Source: a virus
Reading direction: 5' to 3' (one strand)
Virus record (IMG/VR): IMGVR_UViG_3300046011_009943
Location: 1 to 34,175 of that record
Length of the DNA: 34,175 bases
Part shown: piece by piece, positions 24,817 to 32,238 of the stretch
How positions within the stretch are numbered: the stretch's first letter is position 1
Layout: each line of letters starts with the position of its first letter
Notes under the pieces: generated by a model
What the model was told of the DNA's origin: nothing
The model's input: only the letters and a program-made list of their open reading frames with translations
Databases searched by the model: none
Translations under genes and position numbers: made by a program

Positions 24817-26514
24817 ATGGCTTTTAATTTGTTCGGTTTTCAAATATCGAGACAAAAAACTGACTTACAACAGCAGTCAGAGAAAACTTTTATCGCACCA
24901 TCAAATGAAGATGGTGCGTTAACTATTTCGGCTGCTGCATATTATGGAACCTATGTTGATCTCGATGGTACCGCCAAAAACGAAGTTGAGTTGATTTCCC
25001 GTTATCGTGAAATGTCAATGCAACCAGAAATTGAATCTGCAATCGAAGATATTGTTAACGAAGCAATTGTTCAAAACGATAACGGAAAATCAATTCGATT
25101 GATACTGGATGATCTAAAGCAACCAGAAAAAATTAAGAAAGCTATCGAAGAAGAGTTCGGCATACTTCTTCGTATACTAAATTATCAAAATATGGGAACC
25201 GATATATTCAGAAGGTTCTATGTCGATGGGCGTTTATTTTACCATATTATTATCGATGAAAAAGCTCCACAAACTGGTATCAAAGAACTTCGGTATATTG
25301 ATCCAAGAAAAATAAGAAAAGTCCGAGAAGTTAAAAAACAAAAAGATGCCACGACAGCATCAGATGTAGTGTCAACAGTAAACGAATATTACATCTATAA
25401 TGATAAAGTAGTTTCTGGAACATCTTCTAGTTATGGTCCGGTTGGAACTAGGATTGCAAAAGACGCAATCATCAACGTCAATTCAGGTTTGATGGATTCT
25501 CGCCGAGCAGTTGTTCTTTCTTATCTACATAAAGCAATCAAGCCTCTCAATCAACTTAGAATGATTGAAGATGCCACGGTTATTTATAGAATTTCAAGAG
25601 CACCTGAAAGAAGAATTTTCTATATTGACGTAGGTAATTTACCTAAACTGAAGGCTGAACAATACCTTCGTGATATTATGGTCAAGTATAAAAACAAACT
25701 TGTGTATGATGCGCAAACAGGTGAAGTCCGTGACGACAGAAAATTTCTTTCCATGATGGAAGACTTTTGGCTGCCACGCCGAGAAGGTGGTAAAGGTACA
25801 GAGATCACGACATTACCTGGTGGGCAAAATTTAGGTGAATTGGAAGATGTAAAGTATTTCGAAAAGAAATTATATAAAGCACTCAATGTACCCATCTCTC
25901 GCCTTGATCCAAATCAAACCGGATTTTCGCTTGGTAGAGTTGGAGAAATCACAAGAGATGAGGTCAAGTTTTCTAAATTTGTTGACAGGTTACGACAAAA
26001 GTTTTCAGAGATATTTGATCAGTCGCTTCGCGTTCAATGCGTTCTAAAGGGTATTTGTACAGCAGATGAATTCGAAGAGTTTAAAGAACATATCTATTAT
26101 GATTTTATTAAAGACAATAATTTTGCCGAATTAAAAGAAGCAGAATTAGTCAGAGAAAGATTATCGTTGTTGGGTGCTGTTGATCCTTATGTTGGGCGTT
26201 ATTATTCAATGGAATGGATTCAAAGAAATGTTCTACGCATGACAGAGGATGATCTCAAACAAATGCGTGAACAAATTGATGCTGAAAAAGCCGCCGGATT
26301 AATTATGGATCCAATGCAGATTGCACAACAAGGGCAGGCAGAATTAGCCGCAGATACGGCAGGAGCAAAAACGGATAATGCTCCAACATCTCCTGCAATT
26401 TCAAATGCATCATCAGAATCGGGAGACACAGCAGACAATAAGCCAATTAAAGGTGATTTGAGTTTAAAAGAGTCATACAATCCAGCAATTCGTATGATGA
26501 AACGAGTGGTATAA
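24817..26514 (+). CDS. gp20: Portal vertex protein gp20
   Basis: A 565-residue portal (T4 524). Conserved blocks are YREMSMQPEIESAIEDIVNEAIV, RRFYVDGRLFYH, LRYIDPRKIRKVREV, the stem/wing region VYRISRAPERRIFYIDVGNLPK, and the crown-side LNVPISRLDPNQTGFSLGRVGEITRDEVKFSKFV. The last 80 residues are Ala/Ser/Asp-rich and probably disordered. It forms the dodecameric gate for DNA and the initiation point of the prohead. It has an AAGGA Shine-Dalgarno and no promoter of its own that I can see. Confidence 0.95.
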   Translation: MAFNLFGFQISRQKTDLQQQSEKTFIAPSNEDGALTISAAAYYGTYVDLDGTAKNEVELISRYREMSMQPEIESAIEDIVNEAIVQNDNGKSIRLILDDLKQPEKIKKAIEEEFGILLRILNYQNMGTDIFRRFYVDGRLFYHIIIDEKAPQTGIKELRYIDPRKIRKVREVKKQKDATTASDVVSTVNEYYIYNDKVVSGTSSSYGPVGTRIAKDAIINVNSGLMDSRRAVVLSYLHKAIKPLNQLRMIEDATVIYRISRAPERRIFYIDVGNLPKLKAEQYLRDIMVKYKNKLVYDAQTGEVRDDRKFLSMMEDFWLPRREGGKGTEITTLPGGQNLGELEDVKYFEKKLYKALNVPISRLDPNQTGFSLGRVGEITRDEVKFSKFVDRLRQKFSEIFDQSLRVQCVLKGICTADEFEEFKEHIYYDFIKDNNFAELKEAELVRERLSLLGAVDPYVGRYYSMEWIQRNVLRMTEDDLKQMREQIDAEKAAGLIMDPMQIAQQGQAELAADTAGAKTDNAPTSPAISNASSESGDTADNKPIKGDLSLKESYNPAIRMMKRVV

Positions 26515-26517
26515 ATA
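26510..26517 (+). promoter_or_regulatory. T4-type late promoter TATAAATA
   Basis: An exact late octamer overlaps the gp20 stop, 23 bases before the gp67-like ATG. It would start the prohead core-protease operon. Confidence 0.72.
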
Positions 26518-26540
26518 TTTAATGTTTATTGGAGAGTAAA

Positions 26541-26804
26541 ATGCCAGATGAAAATATTACTTCAGTTATTGATAATGCATTTACGGATAATGCTGTCGAA
26601 ATGAGAAATGCATTGTATAATGCAATTAATGATAAAATTTTCGCTGCTCTTGATCAGAGAAAACAAGAAGTTGCTAGAAACTTTTTAGCGCAATATGATG
26701 ATCAAGAGGATGAAAACACAGAAGAAACTGTAGAAGACGAATCAGAAGAAACTGTAGAAGACGAATCAGAAGAAAGTGTGGAAGATACCAAAGAAGAACA
26801 ATGA
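26541..26804 (+). CDS. gp67: Prohead core protein, gp67-like
   Basis: An 87-residue protein between gp20 and the protease, the place of T4 gene 67 (80 residues). The first 55 residues are helical (DNAVEMRNALYNAINDKIFAALDQRKQEVARNF), and the last 30 are almost all Glu/Asp-rich repeats, as in T4 gp67. I chose the ATG at 26541 with its TTGGAGAG Shine-Dalgarno; a TTG at 26529 overlaps that Shine-Dalgarno and is unlikely. Gp67 family proteins help shape the prohead core and are digested during maturation. Its stop overlaps the next start. Confidence 0.8.
   Translation: MPDENITSVIDNAFTDNAVEMRNALYNAINDKIFAALDQRKQEVARNFLAQYDDQEDENTEETVEDESEETVEDESEESVEDTKEEQ
26721..26786 (+). repeat. 24-bp tandem repeat in the acidic tail of gp67
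   Basis: About 2.75 copies of a 24-bp unit starting GAAGAAACTGTAGAAGAC encode EETVEDES. The first two copies are identical, so the expansion is recent or actively maintained by slippage. Confidence 0.88.
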
Positions 26805-27511
26805 AAAGTTTAAAAGATTTTCTTCAGAAACAAATAAAAGAAGACGGTTCTCCTGACACCAACGGAGACGGATTACTATCTCCTTCGGAACTGCATCAAC
26901 ATCTAGATATACAAAAAAGAGGTATGGTAGATTTGGGTGATTATGCGGCACACATAATGTTTCATGCTCATCATCCAGAATATCTTGCTCATGTAGCAGA
27001 AACTTTTAATGATGTACAAAAGAGACATGCCGCAGGTGAAGAAATGTGTGAGCATGATTCAGTTATGAAAAAAATTAAAGGTGACATGGCACTCAAAGCA
27101 ACTTCATATCCTGTTTATGAAGGAAAAGAGGGAAAAGAAAGTGAATTAGATCCTCCTGCAATGTTGGTAATGAGAAGAAAATCTATTCGACAATTTCCAA
27201 ATGGGCAGAGAGTTGCACTTTACTATGTGGACAAAATCAACAAATATGTAACCGTACCATACGAAGGTATGCAATGGGCGGCAATAAAAGAAGAAACAAT
27301 ATTTGAAAAGGTTAAACAGGTCAAAGAAAATAAAAAGCCAGTTGTTGTTGAACATTTAGACGGATCAACAACAGAAGTTACGCCAAAAGTTGCAAATGAT
27401 ATCATGCAACTCTATAAAAAAATTAATGAAACTAACAGACAAAAACTGGTCGATATGTTAGAGGCAAGTTCTAAACATTTTCAAACTATTGTAAAGTTTT
27501 CCAAGGAATAA
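26801..27511 (+). CDS. Unknown protein of the prohead operon with an EF-hand-like loop
   Basis: A 236-residue protein overlapping the gp67-like gene by four bases. Residues 19-30 (DTNGDGLLSPSE) fit the canonical 12-residue EF-hand calcium loop, with acidic or polar ligands at positions 1, 3, 5, 9 and 12 and Gly at 6. A His-rich helix follows (AAHIMFHAHHPEYLAH). The middle has a basic beta-rich segment, MRRKSIRQFPNGQRVALYYVDKINKYVTVPYE, and the C-terminus is helical. There is no signal peptide. The position corresponds to gene 68 of T4, but I do not recognise similarity to gp68. A core or capsid-associated role is inferred only from its neighbours. Confidence 0.72.
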   Translation: MKSLKDFLQKQIKEDGSPDTNGDGLLSPSELHQHLDIQKRGMVDLGDYAAHIMFHAHHPEYLAHVAETFNDVQKRHAAGEEMCEHDSVMKKIKGDMALKATSYPVYEGKEGKESELDPPAMLVMRRKSIRQFPNGQRVALYYVDKINKYVTVPYEGMQWAAIKEETIFEKVKQVKENKKPVVVEHLDGSTTEVTPKVANDIMQLYKKINETNRQKLVDMLEASSKHFQTIVKFSKE

Positions 27512-27514
27512 AAA

Positions 27515-28060
27515 ATGGCAAATCAATATTCTTATCAAGTCCTAAAAGATGAAACACAATATGCAGTCATCAAAATTACAGCAGATTTTGATGGAAGTGG
27601 TCAGGAAGACAATCTACATAGAATTCAAGCGAATACTCTGTATGGTGCATTAGCAACAAATGGTTTTCCAGTTGCGAATGTATGGGGAGGTTCTGCCAAT
27701 ACTCCTTTGCCATATTATGGATTAACCGTAAATAAAATTTGGTATGATACATATGGTACTAACGGTACTGTGCAATTATATTGGTCCAATACAGCATTTG
27801 CATCAGCCAATAGCGGAGTTCCTCTTTTGCTCTTACATGGGAACGGAGAGTATGATGCATCAGGCAGCTGGATAACAATAAGAAATCCATCAGTAGGTGC
27901 AAATAACAACGGGGACATAGGAATTTATACAAAAGGTCAAATTGCAAATTCTTCTTACACGGTTATTTTAGAATTGAGAAAAGATAATGCTTACTACCAG
28001 CGCGGGCAATTTAATGATCCTGCTGCATTTAACTATGGTGCGTATAGTCTGAAGCCGTAA
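27515..28060 (+). CDS. Unknown protein of the head operon, probable virion component
   Basis: A 181-residue protein, predicted by eye to be mostly beta strands. It is rich in Tyr, Asn, Gly and Ser (for example GGSANTPLPYYGLTVNKIWYDTYGTNGTVQLYWSN) and has no signal peptide, coiled coil or catalytic motif. An AAGGAATAAAA Shine-Dalgarno precedes the ATG. It lies between the EF-hand protein and the basic protein in the prohead operon, so a head structural or decoration role is plausible. I do not recognise the family. Confidence 0.68.
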   Translation: MANQYSYQVLKDETQYAVIKITADFDGSGQEDNLHRIQANTLYGALATNGFPVANVWGGSANTPLPYYGLTVNKIWYDTYGTNGTVQLYWSNTAFASANSGVPLLLLHGNGEYDASGSWITIRNPSVGANNNGDIGIYTKGQIANSSYTVILELRKDNAYYQRGQFNDPAAFNYGAYSLKP

Positions 28061-28061
28061 A

Positions 28062-28379
28062 ATGCTTTCACTTATAATCAAAGAAAGACTACAAAATTTA
28101 CTAGAGAATTTGTTAGAGGCTAATGTTCAGAAGATGGGGCGAACAAAAATTGTTCGCGTAAGAGTGAGAGGCGGTAAGATACAAAGGCGCAAACGATTAT
28201 CGACAGTAAAAGGTTATACTTTTAGAGGTGGTAGATTGATACGAATGTCTCCTCATGAAGTGAGAAGGCGAAAAATTGGTGCTAGACGAGCAAAAATAAA
28301 AAGAAGAAGTAAGTTAAACCAAATTTTAAGAAAAAGAAGAATGTCTCTAAGAAAAAGAGCTTCAATGGGGGTAAGATGA
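28062..28379 (+). CDS. Highly basic prohead-operon protein with a predicted gp21 cleavage site
   Basis: A 105-residue protein with more than a third Arg or Lys. Residues 1-24 form an amphipathic helix (MLSLIIKERLQNLLENLLEA), and the rest is a basic region (GRTKIVRVRVRGGKIQRRKR ... RKRRMSLRKRA). Residues 17-20, LLE followed by Ala, fit the T4 prohead protease rule of Leu/Ile-x-Glu then Ala/Gly/Ser. The protein could therefore be recruited to the core by its helix and released as a DNA-binding internal protein. It occupies the place of T4 gp68, directly before gp21. An alternative ATG at 28134 would start after the helix. It overlaps gp21 by four bases. Confidence 0.75.
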   Translation: MLSLIIKERLQNLLENLLEANVQKMGRTKIVRVRVRGGKIQRRKRLSTVKGYTFRGGRLIRMSPHEVRRRKIGARRAKIKRRSKLNQILRKRRMSLRKRASMGVR

Positions 28380-29020
28380 AACTAATAAAAGAAATAACGG
28401 AACAAGTACGTTATCTGACAGAGGAAGATAATGGAAAGAAAAATCTTTTCATTCAAGGCCCCTTTCTTGTAGCAGAAAGACAAAACAAAAATAAAAGATT
28501 GTATGAGTATGCTACGATGAAAAAAGAAGTTGATCGTTATACACAAGATTACATTAATAAGAATCGAGCATTTGGTGAATTGGGGCATCCTGATACCCCA
28601 ACAATTAATCTTGACCGCGTTTCACATATGGTTACCGGTTTGTCTGAAGATGGTACACAATGGATCGGTAAAGCAAAAATTCTTGATACTCCAATGGGTA
28701 ACATTGCAAGAAATTTGATTGAAGGTGGTGCAATGTTGGGTGTATCATCAAGAGGTATGGGTTCACTTAAAATGATCAACGGCGTAAATGTTGTTCAGCC
28801 CGACTTTTATCTTGCCACAGCGGCAGATATTGTAGCCGATCCTTCTGCTCCTGGAGCTTTTGTACAGGGCATTATGGAGGGCAAAGAGTGGATGTTAGTA
28901 GAAGGTAAATGGACAGAAGTTCACTATACAGAAGCTAGACAGCAAATTCGTAAAGCTTCAAGAAAAGAAATTGAACAAGTAAGTTTACAAATCTTCGAAA
29001 ACTTTCTTAAAAAATTATAA
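28376..29020 (+). CDS. gp21: Prohead core protease gp21
   Basis: A 214-residue homologue of T4 gp21 (212), the serine protease that digests the scaffold and trims capsid proteins. His71 lies in FGELGHPDTP and the nucleophilic Ser in GVSSRG (Ser124/125). DFYLATAADIVADPSAPGAFV supplies the third active-site region. The family is S77/S78-like, related to herpesvirus assemblins. The start overlaps the upstream stop and has a GGGGGTAAG Shine-Dalgarno. Likely substrates encoded here carry L/I-x-E sites: gp22, gp23 and the basic protein. Confidence 0.93.
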   Translation: MKLIKEITEQVRYLTEEDNGKKNLFIQGPFLVAERQNKNKRLYEYATMKKEVDRYTQDYINKNRAFGELGHPDTPTINLDRVSHMVTGLSEDGTQWIGKAKILDTPMGNIARNLIEGGAMLGVSSRGMGSLKMINGVNVVQPDFYLATAADIVADPSAPGAFVQGIMEGKEWMLVEGKWTEVHYTEARQQIRKASRKEIEQVSLQIFENFLKKL

Positions 29021-29023
29021 TAT

Positions 29024-29031
29024 TATAAATA
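29024..29031 (+). promoter_or_regulatory. T4-type late promoter TATAAATA
   Basis: An exact late octamer lies between gp21 and gp22, 30 bases before the scaffold ATG. It would allow high scaffold expression independent of the protease. Confidence 0.75.
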
Positions 29032-29061
29032 TTCCAAATACAAAACCAAGGAGATTTCTAA

Positions 29062-30258
29062 ATGGTTAAGAAGTTCAATCTATCTGAAGCTGCCGCTGAC
29101 GTTCTGAATAAAAGCATCAGTACAGCAAGAGCAAAACAGGAAGGACCATCACGCCTTCCGACTTCAGTTGTTGCCGGGCAAAAAGAAGTTGGTGACATTG
29201 GTACAGAAGTCACAAAAACTACTGATGCCGGTCCAGATGCAACGAAAGGTGTCGCAACAGCAACACCACCTGGCGCAACACCACCTGTTGGTGCTGAGCC
29301 AATGAAAAAGCTAAAAGGTCAACCTGCTGAAGCCGGTTCAGTTGAACATCCAGAAGGTAAACCTGGGCGTCAAATGATGGACAAAAACAAAGGTGCCACA
29401 TTTGAAACATATCATGAAGATGTGAAAGAAGATGAAGAAGACCTAATCGAAGAAGAAAAAGATGATGACAAAGATCATGAAGATGAAGCCAAAGATAAAA
29501 AGCTTATGGCTAAGATGATCAAGAAAAAAATGAAAGAAGATATCGACGCTCTTGTCGATGGCGAAAACCTTTCAGAAGAATTTGTTCAAAAAGCAACTAC
29601 CATTTTTGAAGCAGCAGTCATGTCTCGCGTAGAAGAAATTGCTGAAGAAATGGAACAAGAATACGCAGAACAGTTTGAAAATGCCATCTCCGAACTCAGA
29701 GAAGATTTTGCATCGAAAGTTGATGATTATCTAAACTACATGGTCGAAGAATGGATGGAAGAAAACAAACTTGCCATCGAAAGTGGATTGCGTTCAGAAA
29801 TTGTAGAAGACTTCATTGGTGGGCTACGTAATCTATTCGCAGAACACTATATCGATATTCCAGAAGAAAAGGTTGATGTAGTTGAAGAACTCACACAAAC
29901 CGTTGAAGAACTGGAAGAAAAACTAAACGAACAAATTGCTCGATCAATCGAGTTGAAAAAACAAATCAACGAGCATAAAAAGTTTGAGGCCGTGCAAGCA
30001 GTTTGCGAAGGCCTAACGCAGACTCAGGTAGAAAAGCTTAAATCACTCGCAGAGAGTGTCGAGTTTACTTCTGAGGAAGATTTCGCAGTAAAACTTAACA
30101 CACTGAAAGATGCATATGTGCCATCTTCTGTTAAGACTGCCGAAAAGTCTGCTCTAGAAGAAGGTGTCGAGGTGCCAGAAGATAAGCCAACAAAAATTTC
30201 AACTGACCCTCTCGTAGACGCCGTAGCAAGAACAATCTCAAAATCGGTATTAAAATAA
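29062..30258 (+). CDS. gp22: Prohead scaffolding protein gp22
   Basis: A 398-residue, very acidic, helical protein (T4 269). Residues 1-110 are low-complexity and Pro/Ala-rich, with no T4 equivalent that I recognise. Residues 115-150 are strongly acidic. Residues 155-330 form long coiled coils (MSRVEEIAEEMEQEYAEQFENAISELRED; VVEELTQTVEELEEKLNEQIA). Several protease sites of the Leu/Ile-x-Glu type are visible, for instance IFE before Ala and LAE before Ser. It forms the inner core on which gp23 assembles and is then digested. An AAGGAG Shine-Dalgarno precedes the ATG. Confidence 0.9.
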   Translation: MVKKFNLSEAAADVLNKSISTARAKQEGPSRLPTSVVAGQKEVGDIGTEVTKTTDAGPDATKGVATATPPGATPPVGAEPMKKLKGQPAEAGSVEHPEGKPGRQMMDKNKGATFETYHEDVKEDEEDLIEEEKDDDKDHEDEAKDKKLMAKMIKKKMKEDIDALVDGENLSEEFVQKATTIFEAAVMSRVEEIAEEMEQEYAEQFENAISELREDFASKVDDYLNYMVEEWMEENKLAIESGLRSEIVEDFIGGLRNLFAEHYIDIPEEKVDVVEELTQTVEELEEKLNEQIARSIELKKQINEHKKFEAVQAVCEGLTQTQVEKLKSLAESVEFTSEEDFAVKLNTLKDAYVPSSVKTAEKSALEEGVEVPEDKPTKISTDPLVDAVARTISKSVLK

Positions 30259-30261
30259 ATA
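30254..30261 (+). promoter_or_regulatory. Late promoter-like AATAAATA
   Basis: One mismatch to TATAAATA; it overlaps the gp22 stop and lies 29 bases before the capsid start, where T4 also has a strong late promoter. Confidence 0.55.
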
Positions 30262-30290
30262 TACCATTAATAACAATAGGAGTTACTTAA

Positions 30291-31637
30291 ATGTATCTAT
30301 CTGAAGAACTTCAAGCAAAATGGAAACCAGTTCTTGATCATCCAGAACTGGACGGAATCAAGGATCCATATCGTAAGGCAGTCACAGCAATGGTTCTTGA
30401 GAATCAATCTCAAGCCATGGCATCTGATCGCGCTCAAATGGGTATGCTTCTTGAGACAACAGGCGGACCATCAAACGTAACTGGTGCTGGTGTTCAGAAC
30501 TTTGACCCAATTCTTATCAGTCTCGTTCGTCGTGCGCTTCCAAACTTAATCGCTTATGACGTTGCAGGCGTTCAGCCAATGACAGGTCCTACAGGGCTTA
30601 TCTTCGCAATGCGCGCACGTTTTGGTGAGAATATGGCAGCAGGAACTGAAGCTTTCTACAACGAAGCTAATACACAGTTCTCTGGTATCGGTTCAAGTAC
30701 AAACCGTTTTGGTTTTGCTAACAACACCACAGGCGACACGCTCACTAACCCAGTTGGTAATGGCTTCACAACAGCCAATACATTCACAACTGGTATCGGT
30801 ATGCCAACATCAACGGCTGAATTCTTGGGTTCAAACTCAAATACAGCATTTGCTCAAATGGCATTCTCGATTGAGAAAGTGACTGTTACAGCACAAAGCC
30901 GTGCGCTCAAAGCTGAATACTCACTAGAACTTGCACAAGACCTGAAAGCAATTCACGGGCTTGATGCAGAGACAGAACTGTCAAACATTCTGTCAACAGA
31001 GATTCTTGCTGAGATCAACCGTGAAGTTATTCGTACAATCTACACTGTTGCTAAAAACGGTGCTCAGTATGGTACAACAACGGCTGGCGTTTTCGATCTC
31101 GACACAGATTCAAATGGTCGTTGGTCAGTTGAGCGTTTCAAAGGTCTGATTTTCCAAATCGAACGCGATGCTAACGTGATTGCCAAAGAAACTCGTAGAG
31201 GTAAAGGTAACGTTCTGATCGTTTCTTCAGACGTTGCTTCAGCAATGGCTATGGCTGGTGTTCTTTCTTATACGCCTGCTCTTTCTACTGATCTACAAGT
31301 TGATGACACTGGTAACACCTTTGCTGGTCTCCTGCATGGGCGTATCAAGGTTTACATCGATCCATATTTCGGTGGTTATACAAGCAATCAAGAGCTTGTC
31401 ACAATCGGTTATAAGGGTTCTTCACCTTATGACGCTGGTCTGTTCTACTGCCCATACGTTCCTCTCCAGATGGTTCGTGCGGTTGATCAGTATACGTTCC
31501 AGCCAAAGATTGGCTTCAAGACTCGTTACGGAATGGTAGCAAACCCATTTGCTGGTGGTCCAAACGCCGATCTTGGTCAGCTATATTCGAAGCGTAACAC
31601 GTACTATCGTATCTTCCGTGTCGCAAATCTTATGTAA
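30291..31637 (+). CDS. gp23: Major capsid protein gp23
   Basis: A 448-residue T4-type major capsid protein (T4 521). Conserved blocks are LQAKWKPVLDHPEL, LVRRALPNLIAYDVAGVQPMTGPTGLIFAMRARF, AEYSLELAQDLKAIHGLDAETELSNILSTEILAEINREVIR, and a terminal IGFKTRYGMVANPF. Residues 53-55 (LLE) followed by TTGG give a predicted gp21 cleavage after Glu55, comparable to Glu65 in T4. The shorter length suggests a reduced insertion domain. An AGGAG Shine-Dalgarno and a late promoter lie upstream, and a strong terminator downstream. Confidence 0.96.
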   Translation: MYLSEELQAKWKPVLDHPELDGIKDPYRKAVTAMVLENQSQAMASDRAQMGMLLETTGGPSNVTGAGVQNFDPILISLVRRALPNLIAYDVAGVQPMTGPTGLIFAMRARFGENMAAGTEAFYNEANTQFSGIGSSTNRFGFANNTTGDTLTNPVGNGFTTANTFTTGIGMPTSTAEFLGSNSNTAFAQMAFSIEKVTVTAQSRALKAEYSLELAQDLKAIHGLDAETELSNILSTEILAEINREVIRTIYTVAKNGAQYGTTTAGVFDLDTDSNGRWSVERFKGLIFQIERDANVIAKETRRGKGNVLIVSSDVASAMAMAGVLSYTPALSTDLQVDDTGNTFAGLLHGRIKVYIDPYFGGYTSNQELVTIGYKGSSPYDAGLFYCPYVPLQMVRAVDQYTFQPKIGFKTRYGMVANPFAGGPNADLGQLYSKRNTYYRIFRVANLM

Positions 31638-31666
31638 TTGATGTAGCCACCATTAAGAGTGGTTTG

Positions 31667-31693
31667 GAGGGGCCTTCGGGCTCCTCTTTTTTT
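31667..31693 (+). terminator. Rho-independent terminator after gp23
   Basis: An 8-bp stem (GAGGGGCC / GGCTCCTC, one G-U pair) with a TTCG tetraloop is followed by seven T. A smaller 6-bp hairpin (AGCCAC / GTGGTT, 31645-31664) lies just upstream. Together they end the capsid transcript, the usual arrangement after gene 23. Confidence 0.92.
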
Positions 31694-31696
31694 ATT

Positions 31697-31704
31697 CCTA
31701 AATA
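31697..31704 (+). promoter_or_regulatory. Weak late promoter-like CCTAAATA
   Basis: Two mismatches to TATAAATA, directly after the gp23 terminator and 19 bases before the next gene. The position is right for restarting transcription, but the match is weak. Confidence 0.35.
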
Positions 31705-31723
31705 ATGGACATAGGAGAAATCA

Positions 31724-32206
31724 ATGAGTGGGCTAATAACCAAACCAAAAAATACAAATCTTCTTCAACCTACCAAGTATACGGTAAGTTTTCCAGAGAT
31801 TTCAGATACAATTTACTTCTGTCAAAAAGTAAATATTCCTGGTGTCACAATAACGGAACTTACACAAGTTACACCAAATCTAGACTTATTTGTACCAGGT
31901 ACCAAAATAGCTTACGGCAATTTTGATATGGAGTTTTTAGTCAATGAAGATTTATCTTCTTGGCTATTCATACATAATTGGATGCGTGGTATCACTACAG
32001 ATATGGGGTATCGAACGCAACCAAAAGCTGAAGCCATTCTTACCGTATTTTCAAATCAAAACAATCCAAAAATTAGAATCAAATACCAAGGCATTTTTCC
32101 ATTAAGTGTATCCGATATTCAGTTTGACACAACACAATCCGCCGAAGAACATATGTATGCTACAGCATCTTTCAAAATTAATTATTTTGACATTGAAAGA
32201 TTGTGA
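31724..32206 (+). CDS. Tail-tube-like structural protein (gp19 fold; possibly gp3 or tube initiator)
   Basis: A 160-residue protein with KYTVSFPEISDTIYFCQKVNIPGVTITEL, then VPGTKIAYGNFDMEFLVNEDLSSWLFIHNWMRGI and a terminal strand YATASFKINYFDIERL. This is the pattern of the T4 gp19 tail-tube fold, so it is a distant paralogue of the gene at 24224. In T4-like phages of aquatic bacteria a tail-completion gene (gp3) often lies between gp23 and uvsY, which makes gp3 a candidate; a gp54-like tube initiator is another. A good TAGGAG Shine-Dalgarno precedes the ATG. The sigma70 promoter for uvsY lies within its 3' end. Confidence 0.78.
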   Translation: MSGLITKPKNTNLLQPTKYTVSFPEISDTIYFCQKVNIPGVTITELTQVTPNLDLFVPGTKIAYGNFDMEFLVNEDLSSWLFIHNWMRGITTDMGYRTQPKAEAILTVFSNQNNPKIRIKYQGIFPLSVSDIQFDTTQSAEEHMYATASFKINYFDIERL

Positions 32207-32215
32207 TGCTATAAT
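32187..32215 (+). promoter_or_regulatory. Consensus sigma70 promoter for uvsY-uvsW
   Basis: TTGACA (32187-32192), a 17-base spacer and TATAAT (32210-32215) with an extended TG at 32207-32208. This is a perfect match to bacterial sigma70 elements, 23 bases before uvsY. It would let unmodified host polymerase express the recombination genes early, in contrast to the late octamers elsewhere. Confidence 0.88.
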
Positions 32216-32238
32216 ATAGGTTTAACATTGGATACATT

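Noticed and set aside
26529-26541. TTG at 26529 as the gp67-like start
   Set aside because: The same situation: the TTG overlaps the Shine-Dalgarno TTGGAGAG, and the ATG at 26541 is the natural start.
28382-28779. Minus-strand and alternative-frame openings opposite gp21
   Set aside because: They are shadows of the conserved protease frame, with no support in composition or start signals.
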